Positions 34,831 through 47,119 of a DNA stretch of 64,000 nucleotides are shown here, one piece after another. The DNA comes from Hibiscus mutabilis. Its lineage: Eukaryota; Streptophyta; Magnoliopsida; Malvales; Malvaceae. The notes beneath the pieces are model-generated. The model was not told where the DNA came from and did no database searches. It saw nothing but the letters and a program-made list of their open reading frames with translations. The number at the start of each line of letters is the position of its first letter. The stretch's first letter is position 1. The stretch spans positions 19,844,014 through 19,908,013 of the forward strand of contig CM033718.1 of assembly GCA_019671005.1 (NCBI GenBank), given 5' to 3'. The position numbers and the translations under genes were made by a program.

Positions 34831-36919
34831 TTCTTTGTTAGGAGTCTAACAATTCATAAGAGTTCAGTTTATTTACAGCTCTACAAAAGCCCAAAAATAA
34901 TAATTCACTACAATAGAAGGTAGAATCTTACTGAAAATAAAATTTCTTCAGGTTTTGCAACTTATCCTTCTACTTTTGATGTTGTTTCTTCCTCAAACAC
35001 AAAATTCTCAAGTTTCATTGTTCAAAACTCTCAAAACTAAAGGTATGTAATTTTTTATTTTTTTAAACTCTTCATTTTTTAATATATAGAAGTATATTTC
35101 AATTATCATTTAAATTTTGTTATACAAAATTTTAAAGGTTCAAGACATTATGTTCTTTCTCTTACAACTGAAGCAATATAGATAGAGATAATACTTAAAT
35201 ATTTAGTTATTTTATGTTTAGCTTTTCATTTTTGGCTAAAGGGGTTATTTTGCCCCCGAGTTTGACCCAAATTAGCAATGTTGTCCCTCGCGCGGAATCA
35301 CATTTAATTAGGTCATTCAGTTCACACATTGCAGCAAATTAGCCCTTTGACCAACGTTGACCGTTACAGTGCTGATATGGCAGTTAATGGTGCTGACGTG
35401 GTAGTTAATAGTGCTGACGTGGCAGTCAACTATGTTGACGTGCAGTGCATGTGTGATGATGATGTGGCAGAAGGGTTGAATTGATTTTTTTAACTGAATT
35501 CGACGGAATAATTGATTTTTTTGCCGAGTTCAAGGGCATAATTCATTTTAATTGAAAGTCTGATAACTTATTTAATATTTATGCTAAAAAGTAAGAATTT
35601 AAGAAATTATTAAAATTTAAAAATAGATAAATAATTTGTTTAAATTTTAAATTAATTTAATCGATTTATTTAATTTTTGGTCGTTTTTGTTTGTTTGGTT
35701 CACTTACCGGCCTAATAATGATTTTGATTTAATTAATTTTAATTAAGTGGAATTCGCCGCACATGTCATGCGAGTTTCAATTAGGTATTAATTAATTACA
35801 CTTAATTAAATAATTAAACTAAACAAAAAATATTTTTAAATTTTTTTGAACTCGTCGGACATGTGCAAAAAGTTCAATAAAGTATTAATTAAAAAAGTTA
35901 GAACTCGCTTGATGTGCATAACGAGTTCCCCATAAGGGTGCTATGGTGGGAAATAAGACTGAGTGCTATTTTGGGGAACAATGTCTAAAATGGTGACATT
36001 TTTGCAAAAACGTCGAGAAACTTATTACTGACAAGAAGCTTATTTTGTAAACCTCCTTTTGTTACATTTTGCTTTCTTAATACTGTTGCAATTGCATATA
36101 AAGTCACGGGATAATGACACTAATGCCCCTTGTACTTTCTCAAATTTATCAATGTGGTACCTAAAGTATGTAAACGTACAATGTACCTCATGTACTTTAT
36201 TTATGTCTTTTAAAATGGCCTCTAAAACCAATGGTGTTATTTGGTGACGTGGCAAGTACACGTGGTATTTTTATGTGCTGTCATGTGGCATTTTTTTTTA
36301 AAAAAATAAATGTTATTATCAAAACATTAGGTGCATCTTAATAATTTGTCCACTTATTTTTATTTTAAAATATAATTGTATCTTTATTTTTACTTTAACC
36401 CGATTTTTTTACAACTATATTGCTCACCACCGTCCACCGCCATTAACATAATCACCAACAAAAAATCCTTATCAGTGATGTCAATCTCAACCTTATCTTT
36501 CTCCTCCACTTCTCCAACCACTCTCAGCCCTGTTGTTCTCCTCTATTTCTTTTTATTTTTCATTTCATTTTTATTTATTTTATCGTCTGCTCTTCCCTCT
36601 ATTTTTCTATTTCTTCCATGAATCTTAAACATCCTTTTTTTACCATGATGTTGTTGTCAACTACCACACACTCTCAGACCATTTCGTCCGACAACCTCAA
36701 CACTTCACATCACACTAGTTACTTCTAAACATTATGATAATCCATGCTTTTAACAAATACCTAATTTATTTCTCTCTAAAACTTATAAATTAAGTCTCTA
36801 AATTACATTTCCCCTATTACTTCATGCTAAGAATTTTTTTAATTGTAACAGAGTTAAGGAAGAAATAGAACAAACCCTTAGCAAAAATAGATGTCACAAT
36901 TCCTACTCTATGTTTGAAA
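34831..36919. other. Intergenic DNA with MITE fragments
   Basis: Apart from the 21-bp repeat at 35369, 36110-36300 resembles the GGTACCTAAAGTATG-type MITE units and contains GTGACGTGGCAAGTACACGTGG. Open frames at 36040-36621 are not convincing genes. Confidence 0.45.
35369..35452 (+). repeat. Four 21-bp units with TGACGTGG-type boxes
   Basis: Units begin at 35369, 35390, 35411 and 35432, exactly 21 bp apart. The consensus is GTGCTGACGTGGCAGTTAAT; unit 1 has GATATGG instead of GACGTGG. TGACGTGG is a known plant bZIP-binding sequence type. It lies in a possible MITE (about 35240-35550) with weakly matching inverted ends. Confidence 0.75.
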
Positions 36920-36958
36920 ATTAGATCGACAGTTGCGAATTTAGTGAAATGAGTATTA

Positions 36959-38029
36959 TTGGGGGGAGTTTCACATAGTCCAAAAAAAATAACATGGGTG
37001 AATTACGTTCAGGAAAAGTTGGACAGATGCTTCATAAATCCATTTTGGAATACCTTATTCCCCTTCACTCAAGGAATGGCTCTTCTTGTACTAATGTATG
37101 ATAATAGTGTCATAATTATTAGACTTTGGACAAAATTAGTAAAAGGAAACCAACCTTTAAGTTTGAGAGCAAATGGCTGCAAGATGGAGAATGTGATTAG
37201 AGATGTGTGGTTTAGTAACAACAGTGAAAGAAATTTCTCTAGTTTTGGACAGAGAATTGCAAATACCATGAGAAGTCTTGCAGAGTGGAACAAGCTAAAA
37301 TTCGGCAACTCGAGAAAGAAGAAGGAAGAGTTAGTTAATCAAATCGCTAAACTTTAAAAAGATGTGCTAACTAAAGAAACAAAAGATGAGTTACATGAGT
37401 TGGAAAGAGAAGTGAATAAACTGTTGACCATGGAAGAACAGTATTGGGATCAACGATCAAGAGTTAAATGGTTGAATTATGGTGACAAAAATACCAAGTT
37501 CTTTCATGCGACAACAATCCAAAGATGTAGAACGAATACAATCCGAAGACTTAAGGGGGAAATGGACAATGGATTGAGGACAATAATAGACTCAAAAAGC
37601 ACATCCTTGATCATTTTGATGAGCACTTTCATGGAGAGGTAACTAATAAAGGGAACAAAGTTCTGGACTTGATCGATAGACATGTCATTGATGCTATGAA
37701 TAGAGAGCTGGAAAAAGAGGTATCTGATGAAGAAATTCGTAAGACCACTTTTGATCTCTGGGCTTTCAAGGCACTAGGATCAGACGGTTTCTCAAGCATC
37801 TTCTTTCAAAAAATTTGGGAGACGATCAAGCAAGAAGTCCGGATGTGGTGAAGACTTTATTTAGAGAAGGGGTTATGCAGCCGGGGATTAACATGGCTAA
37901 TCTTGTCCTTATTTCGAAGATATCCAACCTAGAAACTATTCATGAATTTCGGCCTATTGGATGTTCCAATTTCATATACCGAATCATTGCCCGAATAATG
38001 ACATCAAGAATGAAATCTTTCATGCCAAG
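36959..38029 (+). pseudogene. LINE endonuclease C-terminus and RT N-terminus
   Basis: QEKLDRCFINPFWNTLFP and NSVIIIRL are the end of an AP-endonuclease domain (the usual SDH is changed). SLAEWNKLKFGN, EEQYWDQRSRVKWLNYGD and NTKFFHATT are the linker typical of plant LINEs. KALGSDGFSSIFFQKIW opens RT, followed in another frame by VLISKISNLETIHEFRPI and IARIMTSRMKSFMPS. Stops and at least two frameshifts. The last codons before 38030 continue at 43716 after the E2 insertion. Confidence 0.82.
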
Positions 38030-39141
38030 TGTTGGGCTCGATGTACACAACTGATTAATTAGCCAAGTGATGGAGGAGGTTGATTTTTGGGTGGAAATGG
38101 TAGAAGCAAAAGATAAACAAAAAGACACAAGGATTTAGAGTGGTTCAACTCCCCCAATGGAGTCTACGTCCACTACCTAGGCTTCCCACCTTAGGATTTC
38201 AACAATTCACTAAGAATTCTTCCCCTTTTCTAGGCTAAGGAGGCAACCGTTATAATCCTAGAATCACAACCCGTGATCTAGCATCCAAGAACTCACAACC
38301 CGAGTCTTGGAAACACTCTCTAACAAAAAGAATCCTAGCAAACTGAAATCCCTCTTAATAGGTAGATGTTTGCACACTAAGCACTCACCCAAAACCTAAA
38401 ACACTTGAGCAAAATATTACAATTAAATCTCATAAGTGTTGTTTATACAAAGAAATATACAATTAAGCTCTAAGACGAATCTTTGATCATAATGTTGTTG
38501 ACAATTGAAGCATTAGTCATTCATAGATGCTTGAAGGTCCCTTTTACACTCCCAAAAGAGTTCATAGCCGTCGGTGACCGCTGGGATTGAATTAGAGCCA
38601 TTTGGGTCTTTATTTTCCACATTAATTGCAGTTCTGAGGCTGTCCATATCGGTACGCATGTAACCGTATCAGTACGACCCTCTTCATAACTAGCCGTTGA
38701 GCTTTGATCAACTGATGCGTATCAATACGTGTATATGCGTATCGGTACGTCCTAAAATTTAAAAGACCATCAGAAATATGACCGTTGGGGGGTTTTGGTC
38801 GTTGGGATATATGCCACATAGGCGTATCGATACACCAAAGGGTGTATCGAAACCACCATTCTCCGTATCGATACGGGAAGACCCTGTATCGGTACGGATC
38901 GCGACAGTTTCACAAAATGTAGCTGAAACCTTTTATGCATATTGATACGGGGTATACAGTATCGGTACGGATACTTGAAAAACTCAAGTTTGGCTTTAAA
39001 GACGTTTTAAATCATCACAAAACCTCTTAAAAAGCATTAAACATTATTTCAAGTTGTTTGGACTTAAAATCATTTTTAAAATCTTTTCAATTTATTCCAA
39101 AACTAATTTTCAATTATTATATCAAAACACATATGTCAACA
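38030..39141 (-). repeat. E2 3' LTR
   Basis: Bounded by TGTTGGGCTCGATG and ATATGTCAACA on the + strand. Palindrome-pair cores: 38648/38668, 38721/38741, 38826/38846, 38867/38888 and 38941/38961 (offsets 20, 20, 20, 21, 20). Confidence 0.88.
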
Positions 39142-39474
39142 ATCTCCCATTTTTTAATATAATAAAACCAACTTGAAAATTTGTTTGTGATTCTCCCCGT
39201 TAGTATTTAAAAACCTGAATAAGAGATTTTAAAAATGAAATATAGTTAAATCTCCCTCTTATTCACTTGAAAAATCAATTTTTCAAACCATTTTTTAAAT
39301 CTCCCCTTATTCACTTGAAAAATCAATTTTTCAAACCATTTTCTCCCTTTTTTGTTATATCAAAAATAAGTTATGTGACTTTAAGTACAAGATAACAAAT
39401 GAGGTTTAAAAATTTTGACAAAAATAAGAATTTTGGTTTTAAAATTGGCTCCCCCTTACTCAAGCATCAAAAAG
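39142..39474 (-). repeat. E2 internal 3' segment, first copy
   Basis: Non-coding, with CT-rich runs on the + strand (purine on the coding strand), for example ATCTCCCAT next to the LTR, the degenerate polypurine tract. Repeated at 40542-40820. The join to the second LTR at about 39472-39475 has no clear duplication signal. Confidence 0.75.
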
Positions 39475-40541
39475 AAGGTTGATTTTTGGGTGCAAATGGT
39501 GGAAGAAAAAGATAAACAAAAAGACACAAGGATTTAGAGTGGTTCAACTCCCCCAATGGAGTCTACGTCCACTACCTAGGCTTCCCACCTTAGGATTTCA
39601 ACAATTCACTAAGAATCCTTCCCCTTTTCTAGGCTAAGGAGGCAACCGTTACAATCCTAGAATCACCACTCGTGATCTAGCATCCAAGAACTCACAACCC
39701 GAGCCTTGGGAACACTCTCTAACAAAGAGAATCCTAGCAAACTGAAATCCCTCTTAATAGGTAGATGTTTGCACACTAAGCACTCACCCAAAACCTAAAA
39801 CACTTGAGCAAAATATTACAATTAAAGCTCACAAGTGTTGTCTATACAAAGAAATATACAATTAAGCTCTAAGACTAATCTTTGATCATAATGTTGTTGA
39901 CAATTGAAGCATTAGTCATTCATAGATGCTTGAAGGTCCCTTTTATACTCCCAAAAGAGTTCATAGCCGTTGGTGATCGTTGGGATTGAATTGGAGCCGT
40001 TTAGGTATTTATTTTCCACATTAATTGCTGTTCTAAGGTTGTCTTTATCGGTATGCAGGTAGCCGTATCAGTACGACCTTCTTCATAACTAGCCGTTGAG
40101 CTCTGATCAGTTGATGCTTATCGATACGCGTATAGGCATATCGGTACGTTCTGCAATTTAAAAGACCGTTGGAAATATGATCGTTGAGGGGTTTTGGTCG
40201 TTGGGATATATGCCACGTAGGCGTATCGATACACCAAAGGGTGTATTGAAACCACCCTTCTCCGTATCAATACAGGAAGACCCTGTATCGGTACGGATTT
40301 TGACAGTTTCACAAACTGTAGCTGAAACCCTTTATGCGTATCGATACGTGGTATACCGCATCAGTACGGATACTTGAAAACTCAGGTTTGGCTACTTTAA
40401 AGACGTTTTAAATCATCACAAAACCTCTTAAAAATCATTAAACATTATTTCAAGTTGTTTGGACTTAAAATCATTTTTAAAATCTTTTCAATTTATTCCA
40501 AAACTATTTTCAATTATTATATCAAAACACATATCTCAACA
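39475..40541 (-). repeat. E2 extra LTR copy
   Basis: Matches the other two E2 LTRs but lacks the first ~60 bp (GATGTACACAAC part). Pair cores: 40047/40067, 40120/40140, 40225/40245, 40266/40287 and 40340/40360. The same offset order (20, 20, 20, 21, 20) is kept as in the 38.0-kb copy. Confidence 0.85.
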
Positions 40542-41030
40542 ATCTCCCCATTTTTGATATAATAAAACCAACTTGAAAAATTGTTTGTGATTCTCCCCCT
40601 TAGTATTTAAAAACCTGATTAAGAGATTTTAAAAATGAAATATAGTTAAAGCTCCCCCTTATTCACTTGAAAAATCAAATTTTCAAACCATTTTCTCCCA
40701 CTTTTTGTTATATCAAAAAAAGTTAAAAGACATTAAGCTCAAGAATAACAATAGAGGTTTAAAAATTTTGACTCTATTCAAAGCTTTGGTTTTAAAATTG
40801 GCTCCCCTTACTCAAGCATCAAATATTGTTTGTCCAACAATATGATTATCTAGTTGAATTAATGTAAATAAAACAAATTAACGCAAATAAATTCAACTAA
40901 CATTTTACCACACTTGAACTAAGGTAGGATGTGAAGCCTCATTCTTCAAGTGTTCTTCCTTGTGTGTATGGAGCTCCCCCCTCAAATTTGGACTTGTTGA
41001 TCATTCTCCATCACACTTACAATAAGAGAA
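40542..41030 (-). other. E2 internal 3' segment, second copy
   Basis: Repeats 39142-39471 to about 40815, then runs on into the region following gag. Non-coding. Confidence 0.7.
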
Positions 41031-42512
41031 TCAAGAAACTTTTGGTATCCAAATTGCTTTGGATCCATTTACATTAGAAGTACAAAGTTTGGCCCCCTTA
41101 GGAATCCATTTTTCAATTTCATCCGTCTTATTTGAAGTGATTAGTTCTTTTGGAACCCAAACACTTCTAAAACATGTACCGTTTAAAAATCTAGGGGCAC
41201 TAGATTGTCTTACATAAAAGTTTGATTTTTCCAAATTGTTTTTCTTTTGAAGTTCATTGGAAATTAAATCTTTTTCTTTCTTAAGAGCATCAACCTCCTT
41301 TTGATGATCTTTTTCCATTGTTTGAAGCAATTTTTGTAAATTTGAAACTTTTTGCTCAAAATCCTTCATTTTTGCTTTAAGCTCCAAATTGGTTTTAGAA
41401 AGCAAATCATTTTCGATTTTTAATTTTTGAAATCAATTTCTTGTTTTTCGAAAAAGAAGCTTTAAACTCAAAAACCAATTGGTCATAGGCTTCTTGTAAT
41501 TCATCAAAAGTATATGAAGTAGAAGTAGATGAATTAGAAGTTACATCACCCTCTTAGAGGGCCATGAAGCATAGGTGGGCAACCTCATCTTCATTTGTGG
41601 AGTCTTCATCACTCCATGTTGCCACATACACCTTCTTTGAAGATAACCCATTTTTCTTGCATTCATAGCCCTTTCGGGGATTCTTCATCTTCTTTGTTGA
41701 TTCATGCTTGGATTCTTCCATTTTGCTCTTCATGAATCGGGCAAATTTCATGAAGAGATAGGTCATCTCTTCATCTTCTTCTTCCTTCTCACTTGAATCT
41801 TCATGTAGGCACTTGAAGGAATTGAGGACTACGACATTTATATTGATGCCTAGCTTTTTGATTTCTTTTTCCCTATCTTTTTTATCTCTTCCTTCTTCTT
41901 CTCCTCTTTATTATCCTTCTTCATTATTTGATGAGTGAGAAGAGACCCCATGAGTTCATCAAGCTTCAAGGTCTTGAGATTCTTAGCCTCAATGATGGCG
42001 GTCTTCTTTGAGTCCCATGACTCGGGAAGGGAGTAGATAAGCTTTCGGACAAGCTTCTCTTCCAGAATGACTTCTCCATAGCCTTTGAGTCCATTCACTA
42101 TGGTTGAGAAACGATCGAACATCTTCTCGATGTCTTCTTCCGGATCCATCTTGAAGTTCTCATACTCTAGATTGAGGAGGTCGATCTTGGTCTCCTTCAC
42201 TTCGATTGTTCCCTCGTATGTGACTTCAAGCTTATCTCAAACCTCTTTAGCACTCTCACAAGAAGATATCTTCTCATGGATATTGAGGCTAAATGCACAA
42301 AAGAGAATGTGCAAAGCCTTGCAATTTAGCTCTCTCTTCTTGCGATCACCCACATTCCATTTCGCCTTGCATCTTTGTGGTGCATATAGACCATCTTCAA
42401 CAACATTTCAAAGCTTGTAATCTTTGGCCTTGATGAAGAACATCATTCTAGTCTTCCAATGAGCATAGTTGGTCCCATCAAAGAAAGGTGGTTGGTCGAT
42501 GGATTGTGCCAT
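41031..42512 (-). pseudogene. Copia-type gag of E2, broken
   Basis: The ATG at 42512 opens MAQSIDQPPFFDGTNYAHWK, a clear DUF4219-type start. The UBN2 part is readable over several frames: NLEYENFKMDPEEDIEKMF, TIVNGLKGYGEVILEEKLV and LESWDSKKT-like text to DELMGSLLTHQIM. The zinc-knuckle zone is nearly gone (GYECKKNGLSSKK). Then ATWSDEDSTNEDEVAHLCFM, a coiled coil (NLQKLLQTMEKDHQKEVDAL) and the end GSKAIWIPKVS at 41031. As in E1, the protein stops at the W[IV]PK motif that in full copia elements precedes protease. Confidence 0.82.
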
Positions 42513-42590
42513 TTATCATCGGTTGACTTTTTTGTTGATTGAGCTTCTGAATTATCTCAAAAGGTGGTTAAACCTTCGCAATTAAGCTTT

Positions 42591-42602
42591 GCTCTGATAC
42601 CA
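42591..42602 (-). promoter_or_regulatory. E2 primer binding site, tRNA-iMet type
   Basis: The minus strand reads TGGTATCAGAGC, a perfect 12-base match to the plant initiator Met tRNA complement, two bases inside the LTR. Confidence 0.88.
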
Positions 42603-42604
42603 AT

Positions 42605-43715
42605 TCTTAAGCTCGATGTACACAACCGATTAATTAGCCAAGTGGTGGAGAAGGTTGATTTGGGTGGAAATAGTGGAAGCAAAAGATAAACAAAAAGACA
42701 CAAGGATTTAGAGTGGTTCAACTCCCTCAATGGAGTCTACGTCCACTACCTAGGCTTCCCACCTTAGAATTTCAACAATTCACTAAGAATTCTTCCTCTT
42801 TTCTAGGCTAAGGAGGCAACCGTTATAATCCTAGAATCACAACCCGTGATCTAGCATCCAAGAACTCACAACCCGAGTCTTGGGAACACTCTCTAACAAA
42901 AAGAATCCTAGCAAACTGAAATCCCTCTTAATAGGTAGATGTTTGCACACTAAGCACTCACCCAAAGCCTAAAACACTTGAGCAAAATATTACAATTAAA
43001 GCTCACAAGTGTTGTCTATACAAAGAAATATACAATTAAGCTCTAAGACGAATCTTTGATCATAATGTTCTTGACAATTGAAGCATTAGTCATTCATAGA
43101 TGCTTGAAGGTCCCTTTTACACTCCCAAAAGAGTTCATAGCCGTTGGTGACCGTGGGATTAAATTGGAGCCGTTTGGGTCTTTATTTTCCACATTAACTG
43201 CAGTTCTGAGGCTGTCCGTATCGGTACGCGGGTAACCGTATCGGTATAGCCTTCTTCATAATTAGCCGTTGAGCTCTGGTCAGTTGATGCGTATCGATTC
43301 GTGTATAGGCGTATCGGTACATTCTGCAATTTAAAAGACCGTTGGAAATATGATCGTTGGGGGGTTTTGGTCGTTAGGATATATGCCACGTAGGCGTATC
43401 GATACACCAAAGGGTGTATCAAAACCACCCTTCTCCGTATCGATATGGGAATGCCCTGTATCGATACAGATCTTGACAGTTTCACAAACTGTAGCTAAAA
43501 CCCTTTATGCGTATCGATACGAGGTATACCGTATCGGTACGGATACTTGAAAACTCAGGTTTGGCTACTTTAAAGACGTTTTAAATCATCCCAAAACCTC
43601 TTAAAAAGAATTAAACATTATTTCAAGTTGTTTGGACATAAAATCATTTTTAAAATCTTTTAAATTTATTCCAAAATTATTTTTCAATTATTCTATCAAA
43701 ACACATATCTCAACA
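42605..43715 (-). repeat. E2 5' LTR
   Basis: 1111 bp against 1112 for the 3' LTR. The ends TCTTAAGCTCG and ATATCTCAACA mirror those of the 3' LTR with a few changes at the primer-site edge. The five-pair palindrome block lies at about 43217-43545. Confidence 0.88.
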
Positions 43716-44050
43716 CCAAGTCTCATTTCTCCCTCACAAACAACCTTTGTTTCGGGAAAACAAATCCAAGATAATATTGTGATAGCACATAAAGCTTTCC
43801 ATGCGATAAAGAGAACTCGAGGAAAAAAAGGAATTATGGCAATCAAATTAGATCTCACAAAAGCTTACAATAAGGTTTCTTAGGCTTTCTTACGACAAGT
43901 TATGAATCGGATGGGGTTTTTGGATTTCTAGATTGGAAGGACAATGGAATGTGTGTCTTCCTCTACTCTCTAGCTTCGGGTCAAACCTTTAACTTTGCCA
44001 AGTGCCATTTTCTTCTGTCATAACACAAGGTACCACTAACGGTGTGATGA
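43716..44050 (+). pseudogene. LINE RT middle piece
   Basis: SLISPSQTTFVSGKQIQDNI, VIAHKAFHAIKRTRGKKG and IMAIKLDLTKAYNKVS are RT motifs that follow directly on the piece ending at 38029. A stop replaces the usual Trp after KVS. The catalytic YADD block is missing because of the insertion/deletion that follows. Confidence 0.82.
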
Positions 44051-44052
44051 CT

Positions 44053-45216
44053 TGGATGCTAGACCAAAACGACGTCGTTTTGTTAGAGAAAAATATAAAA
44101 AATTATGCACTTAATGGGATTTGAACCTATAATCTTTAAAAATAAAAGGCAATCTCTTAACCACTAATCCAACCTCTTAACCACTAAGCTAATTTGACAT
44201 CTTTGTTTTATTTCTAGCACAAATAATATATATTTCAAATTGCAGTTGAGATTAATTCAATTTATTTTATTATATAAATAACATTACTCGATATAAATAA
44301 TGTAAATATATTATAAATAATATTAACATGCATATAATAATATATTAATATATATAACTAATAAATAAAATATTTATATTAAACAAAAAAATTATATTAT
44401 CAATAATATTAAATATATAAATAAATAATATATATTATAAAAATTAAAAAATTAATTTTAAAAAAACCCCAAAATTTCTAAAATTTACAAAAACCCCAAA
44501 TCCTCCAAAACATTAATTTCTAACTATAAACCCTAAAATTCTAAATCATAAATCTTAAAACCTAAAATCATAAACCCATTAGTAGCCAAAATGGATGGAT
44601 TTGATGTTTAAGCTTTAGGATTTTGGTGAATTTTTGGGTTTTTTAAAATTTGAAAATTTTAGATTTTTTTAAATTAGTTTTTTAGTTTTTATAATAACAT
44701 ATTATTTGTTTATATATTTTAATATTATTTTTTATGAATAAAATTTTAGGGCTAAAGGTTTATAGTTTAGGGTTAGGGTTTAAGGTTTTGTTGGTTTTTG
44801 GGCTTTTTGAAAATTTTTAGTTTTTAAAATTAGTCTTTTAGTCTTTATAATAATATATTTATCTATTTATATTTATATTTTATTTATTACTTATATATTA
44901 ATATATGTATACTAATATATTTCTAACATATTATATTATTTATATATAGTATTATTTATATGATAAACTGCAGTTTAAAATATATATTATTTGTGCTAAA
45001 AATAAAATAAAGATGTTATGTTGGTTTAATGGTTAGGAGGTTGCTTTTTATTTTTAAAGGTTCCAAGTTCAAATTTCATTTAATGCATAATTTTCCATAT
45101 TTTTCTCTAACAAAACGACGTCGCTTTGGGTAATTTGTATCACGGCACCAAAGGTTGATAAATTTATACCAATGTGTCACCCCAATAGTTTAGTAGTACT
45201 TGACATAATTTACCCT
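44053..45216. mobile_element. Foldback (Mutator-like) element in the LINE
   Basis: AAAACGACGTCGTTTTGTTAG at about 44069 and its near-complement CTAACAAAACGACGTCGCTTT near 45110 are inner parts of long inverted arms, which continue through AATAAAGATGTTATG / CATCTTTGTTTTATT. The right end GGGTAAATTATGTCAAG (complement) resembles the GGGTAAACTACTC end of the 14.07-kb MITE. The left end has lost its outer ~60 bp, and no target duplication is visible. The arms contain tRNA-like words. Confidence 0.7.
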
Positions 45217-45229
45217 TAAATAAAAAAGG

Positions 45230-47119
45230 CAATTTTGGTTATTCTTGGCATCCCTGTTTTGGAGTTGGATTCTAAATACCTGGGTATTCCTATGATTTGG
45301 GGAAGGGGTAAAAAAGTAGCACTCGCTTTCATTAAGGACAAAATTGTTTCAAGAGTCTCAAGTTGGAAAGGACGGTTTCTTTCTCAAGCAGGAAGAGAGG
45401 TCCTAATCAAGGCAGCAATGCCAACATAATTCATGCATTGTTTCAAGATCCCAATTACTTTCTATAATGATCTCAATCTCATCCTCAATCGGTTTTGGTG
45501 GAGAGGGGCTAATCTTTCCAAGAAAAGCATTCACTGGACTACTTGGGACAAACTTGTCGTCTCTAAAAGCAAAGGAGTGATAGGTTTCCGAGACTTTCAG
45601 GCTTTCAACACAGCACTGCCCACTAAACAAGCTTGGAGACTGCTTCATAATCCAGAGGATAAATGGGTACAAATCCTAAAAGGTATTTATTTTCCTTACT
45701 CTAATCCTCTTTCATTACAGAAGAGTAAACAATGTTCATGAGCATGGAGCAGTTTACAATAAGGACTTAGTTTTCTCTCACAAGGTATTAGATGGAATAT
45801 GGGGAATGGAAATGATATGATGATATGGGAAGATAAGTGGATTCCTTCTTTACCTTCTTTCAAAATTTCATCTCCAAGACCGAGTGGAATTGATTTTTCC
45901 CTTGTCAAACATTTGGTTAATAAGTCTTCTTGGAACATTCCATTACTTCATACATTTTTTTTCAAAGGAAGAAGTGAAAGATATTATTCAAATCCCTTTC
46001 AGTTTGCATCAAAACTGACTCTTTGATTTATCACTTTTCGAAGAAAGGAGAATATATTGTTAAACTGAATTACCATAGGTTAATGCTGAACAAGAGATAA
46101 AACCAAGCTTCAAGTTCAAGCTGACATGAGGAGGGAAACGTGACAGATTGGTCTCACATTTGGAACCTCAAAACTCTACCCAAGATCCGTAACTTTATTG
46201 GAAGGCATGCCACAATGTTGTCCCGTCAAATGAAAATCTTGCTCGAAGGAGACACTTGAATACATCGTGTTGCTTGTGATGTGGAGATAATATTGAATCT
46301 CTTGAACATATTATTTTTTTGTCGATTTTCTCAAGCGATTTGGAGAGGTTCAACATTCCACTATTCTCTTGCTTAGACGGGATTTGGTTCTTATGCAAAA
46401 AGGTGGCAGTAAGTGGGTTACCTCTTCCATGAGGATGACTCGTTTTCAAGTCGAAGTCTGCTAGCTTGGACTGTTTGGGGGATTTGGAAGGCTCGTAATG
46501 CTTGGATCTTTGAAGGCCTTTGTGAAAGTCCTATTCATGTTTGGAACACAATTCTTAAGGATATTATAGAGTTCCAACAACAGCAGATTGTTTGCACATC
46601 CAGTACGAGTCGCTCATCATCAGAGAGTAGTTGGTCTCCACCTTCAAATTTTCTCAAAATTAATTGTGATGCTTAATTTTCCAATAGCATGAAGTATGCC
46701 GATATTGCAGCTGTAGCTCGAAACTGTTATAAGACGATGGTCGATGGAATCAATGCACAAGTTCACGCTTCTAGTGCACTTGTGGCTGAATGTCTTGCCT
46801 TAAGACTTGGTTCAACCCTCATCGAACAACATAACTGGCAACATGTTATTGTTGAGTCCGACTACAAAAATATTATTGAAATGATGAATGGTCAAACACC
46901 TGATACTTGAGAAGTCAAAACTGTTGTCTCTAACATACGAAATTTAACTGAATCAATGTTTAATATTGTATTTTTTATGTATTTCGAACGAGTAATCAAG
47001 TCGCTAACTGAATTGCTCGAGCTACTTTTAAAGGTCTTTGTCCATCATAATAGATGCGACTAATCCGCTCTGATTTGTATCCTCTGCGTGTTATTATGAA
47101 ATGAAATTTCTCGTTCAAA
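45230..47119 (+). pseudogene. LINE RT C-terminus, zinc region, RNase H and 3' end
   Basis: ILGIPVLELDSKYLGIPMIW, SWKGRFLSQAGREVLIKAA, DLNLILNRFWWRG and GVIGFRDFQAFNTALPTKQA are the region after RT in plant LINEs. MMIWEDKWIP and IPLLHTFFF follow. A stop near 46675 falls after NFLKINCDA, the start of RNase H, which goes on with HASSALVAECLALRLG and VIVESDYKNIIEMM, keeping the E and D positions. The 3' end is ATGAAATTTCTCGTTCAAAAAA. Several stops; inactive. Confidence 0.8.

Larger units (their letters stand above)
38030..43715 (-). mobile_element. Gag-only LTR element (E2) with tandem LTR duplication
   Basis: A minus-strand element inserted in the LINE, with a perfect 5-bp duplication CCAAG (38025-38029 and 43716-43720). 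5' LTR 43715-42605, iMet primer site 42602-42591, gag 42512-41031, then a non-coding 3' part and 3' LTR 39141-38030. Between gag and the 3' LTR lies an extra LTR copy (40541-39475), because LTR plus about 330 bp of flanking internal DNA is duplicated in tandem. There is no pol and no Transposase_32 ORF. The LTRs carry GTATCGATAC-type pairs. Confidence 0.88.
36920..47119 (+). mobile_element. LINE (non-LTR retrotransposon) broken by two insertions
   Basis: Pieces in order on the + strand: endonuclease end and RT start (36959-38029), RT middle (43716 to about 44050), RT end, zinc-knuckle-like region and RNase H (45230-46910), and a 3' end with a short poly(A) (TTCAAAAAA, 47111-47119). E2 separates pieces one and two. 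A foldback element separates pieces two and three, together with loss of the RT catalytic region. The 5' end is not found. Confidence 0.8.

Noticed and set aside
44110..44170. tRNA gene
   Set aside because: A- and B-box-like words are present, but no cloverleaf can be drawn and the unit sits in a foldback arm.
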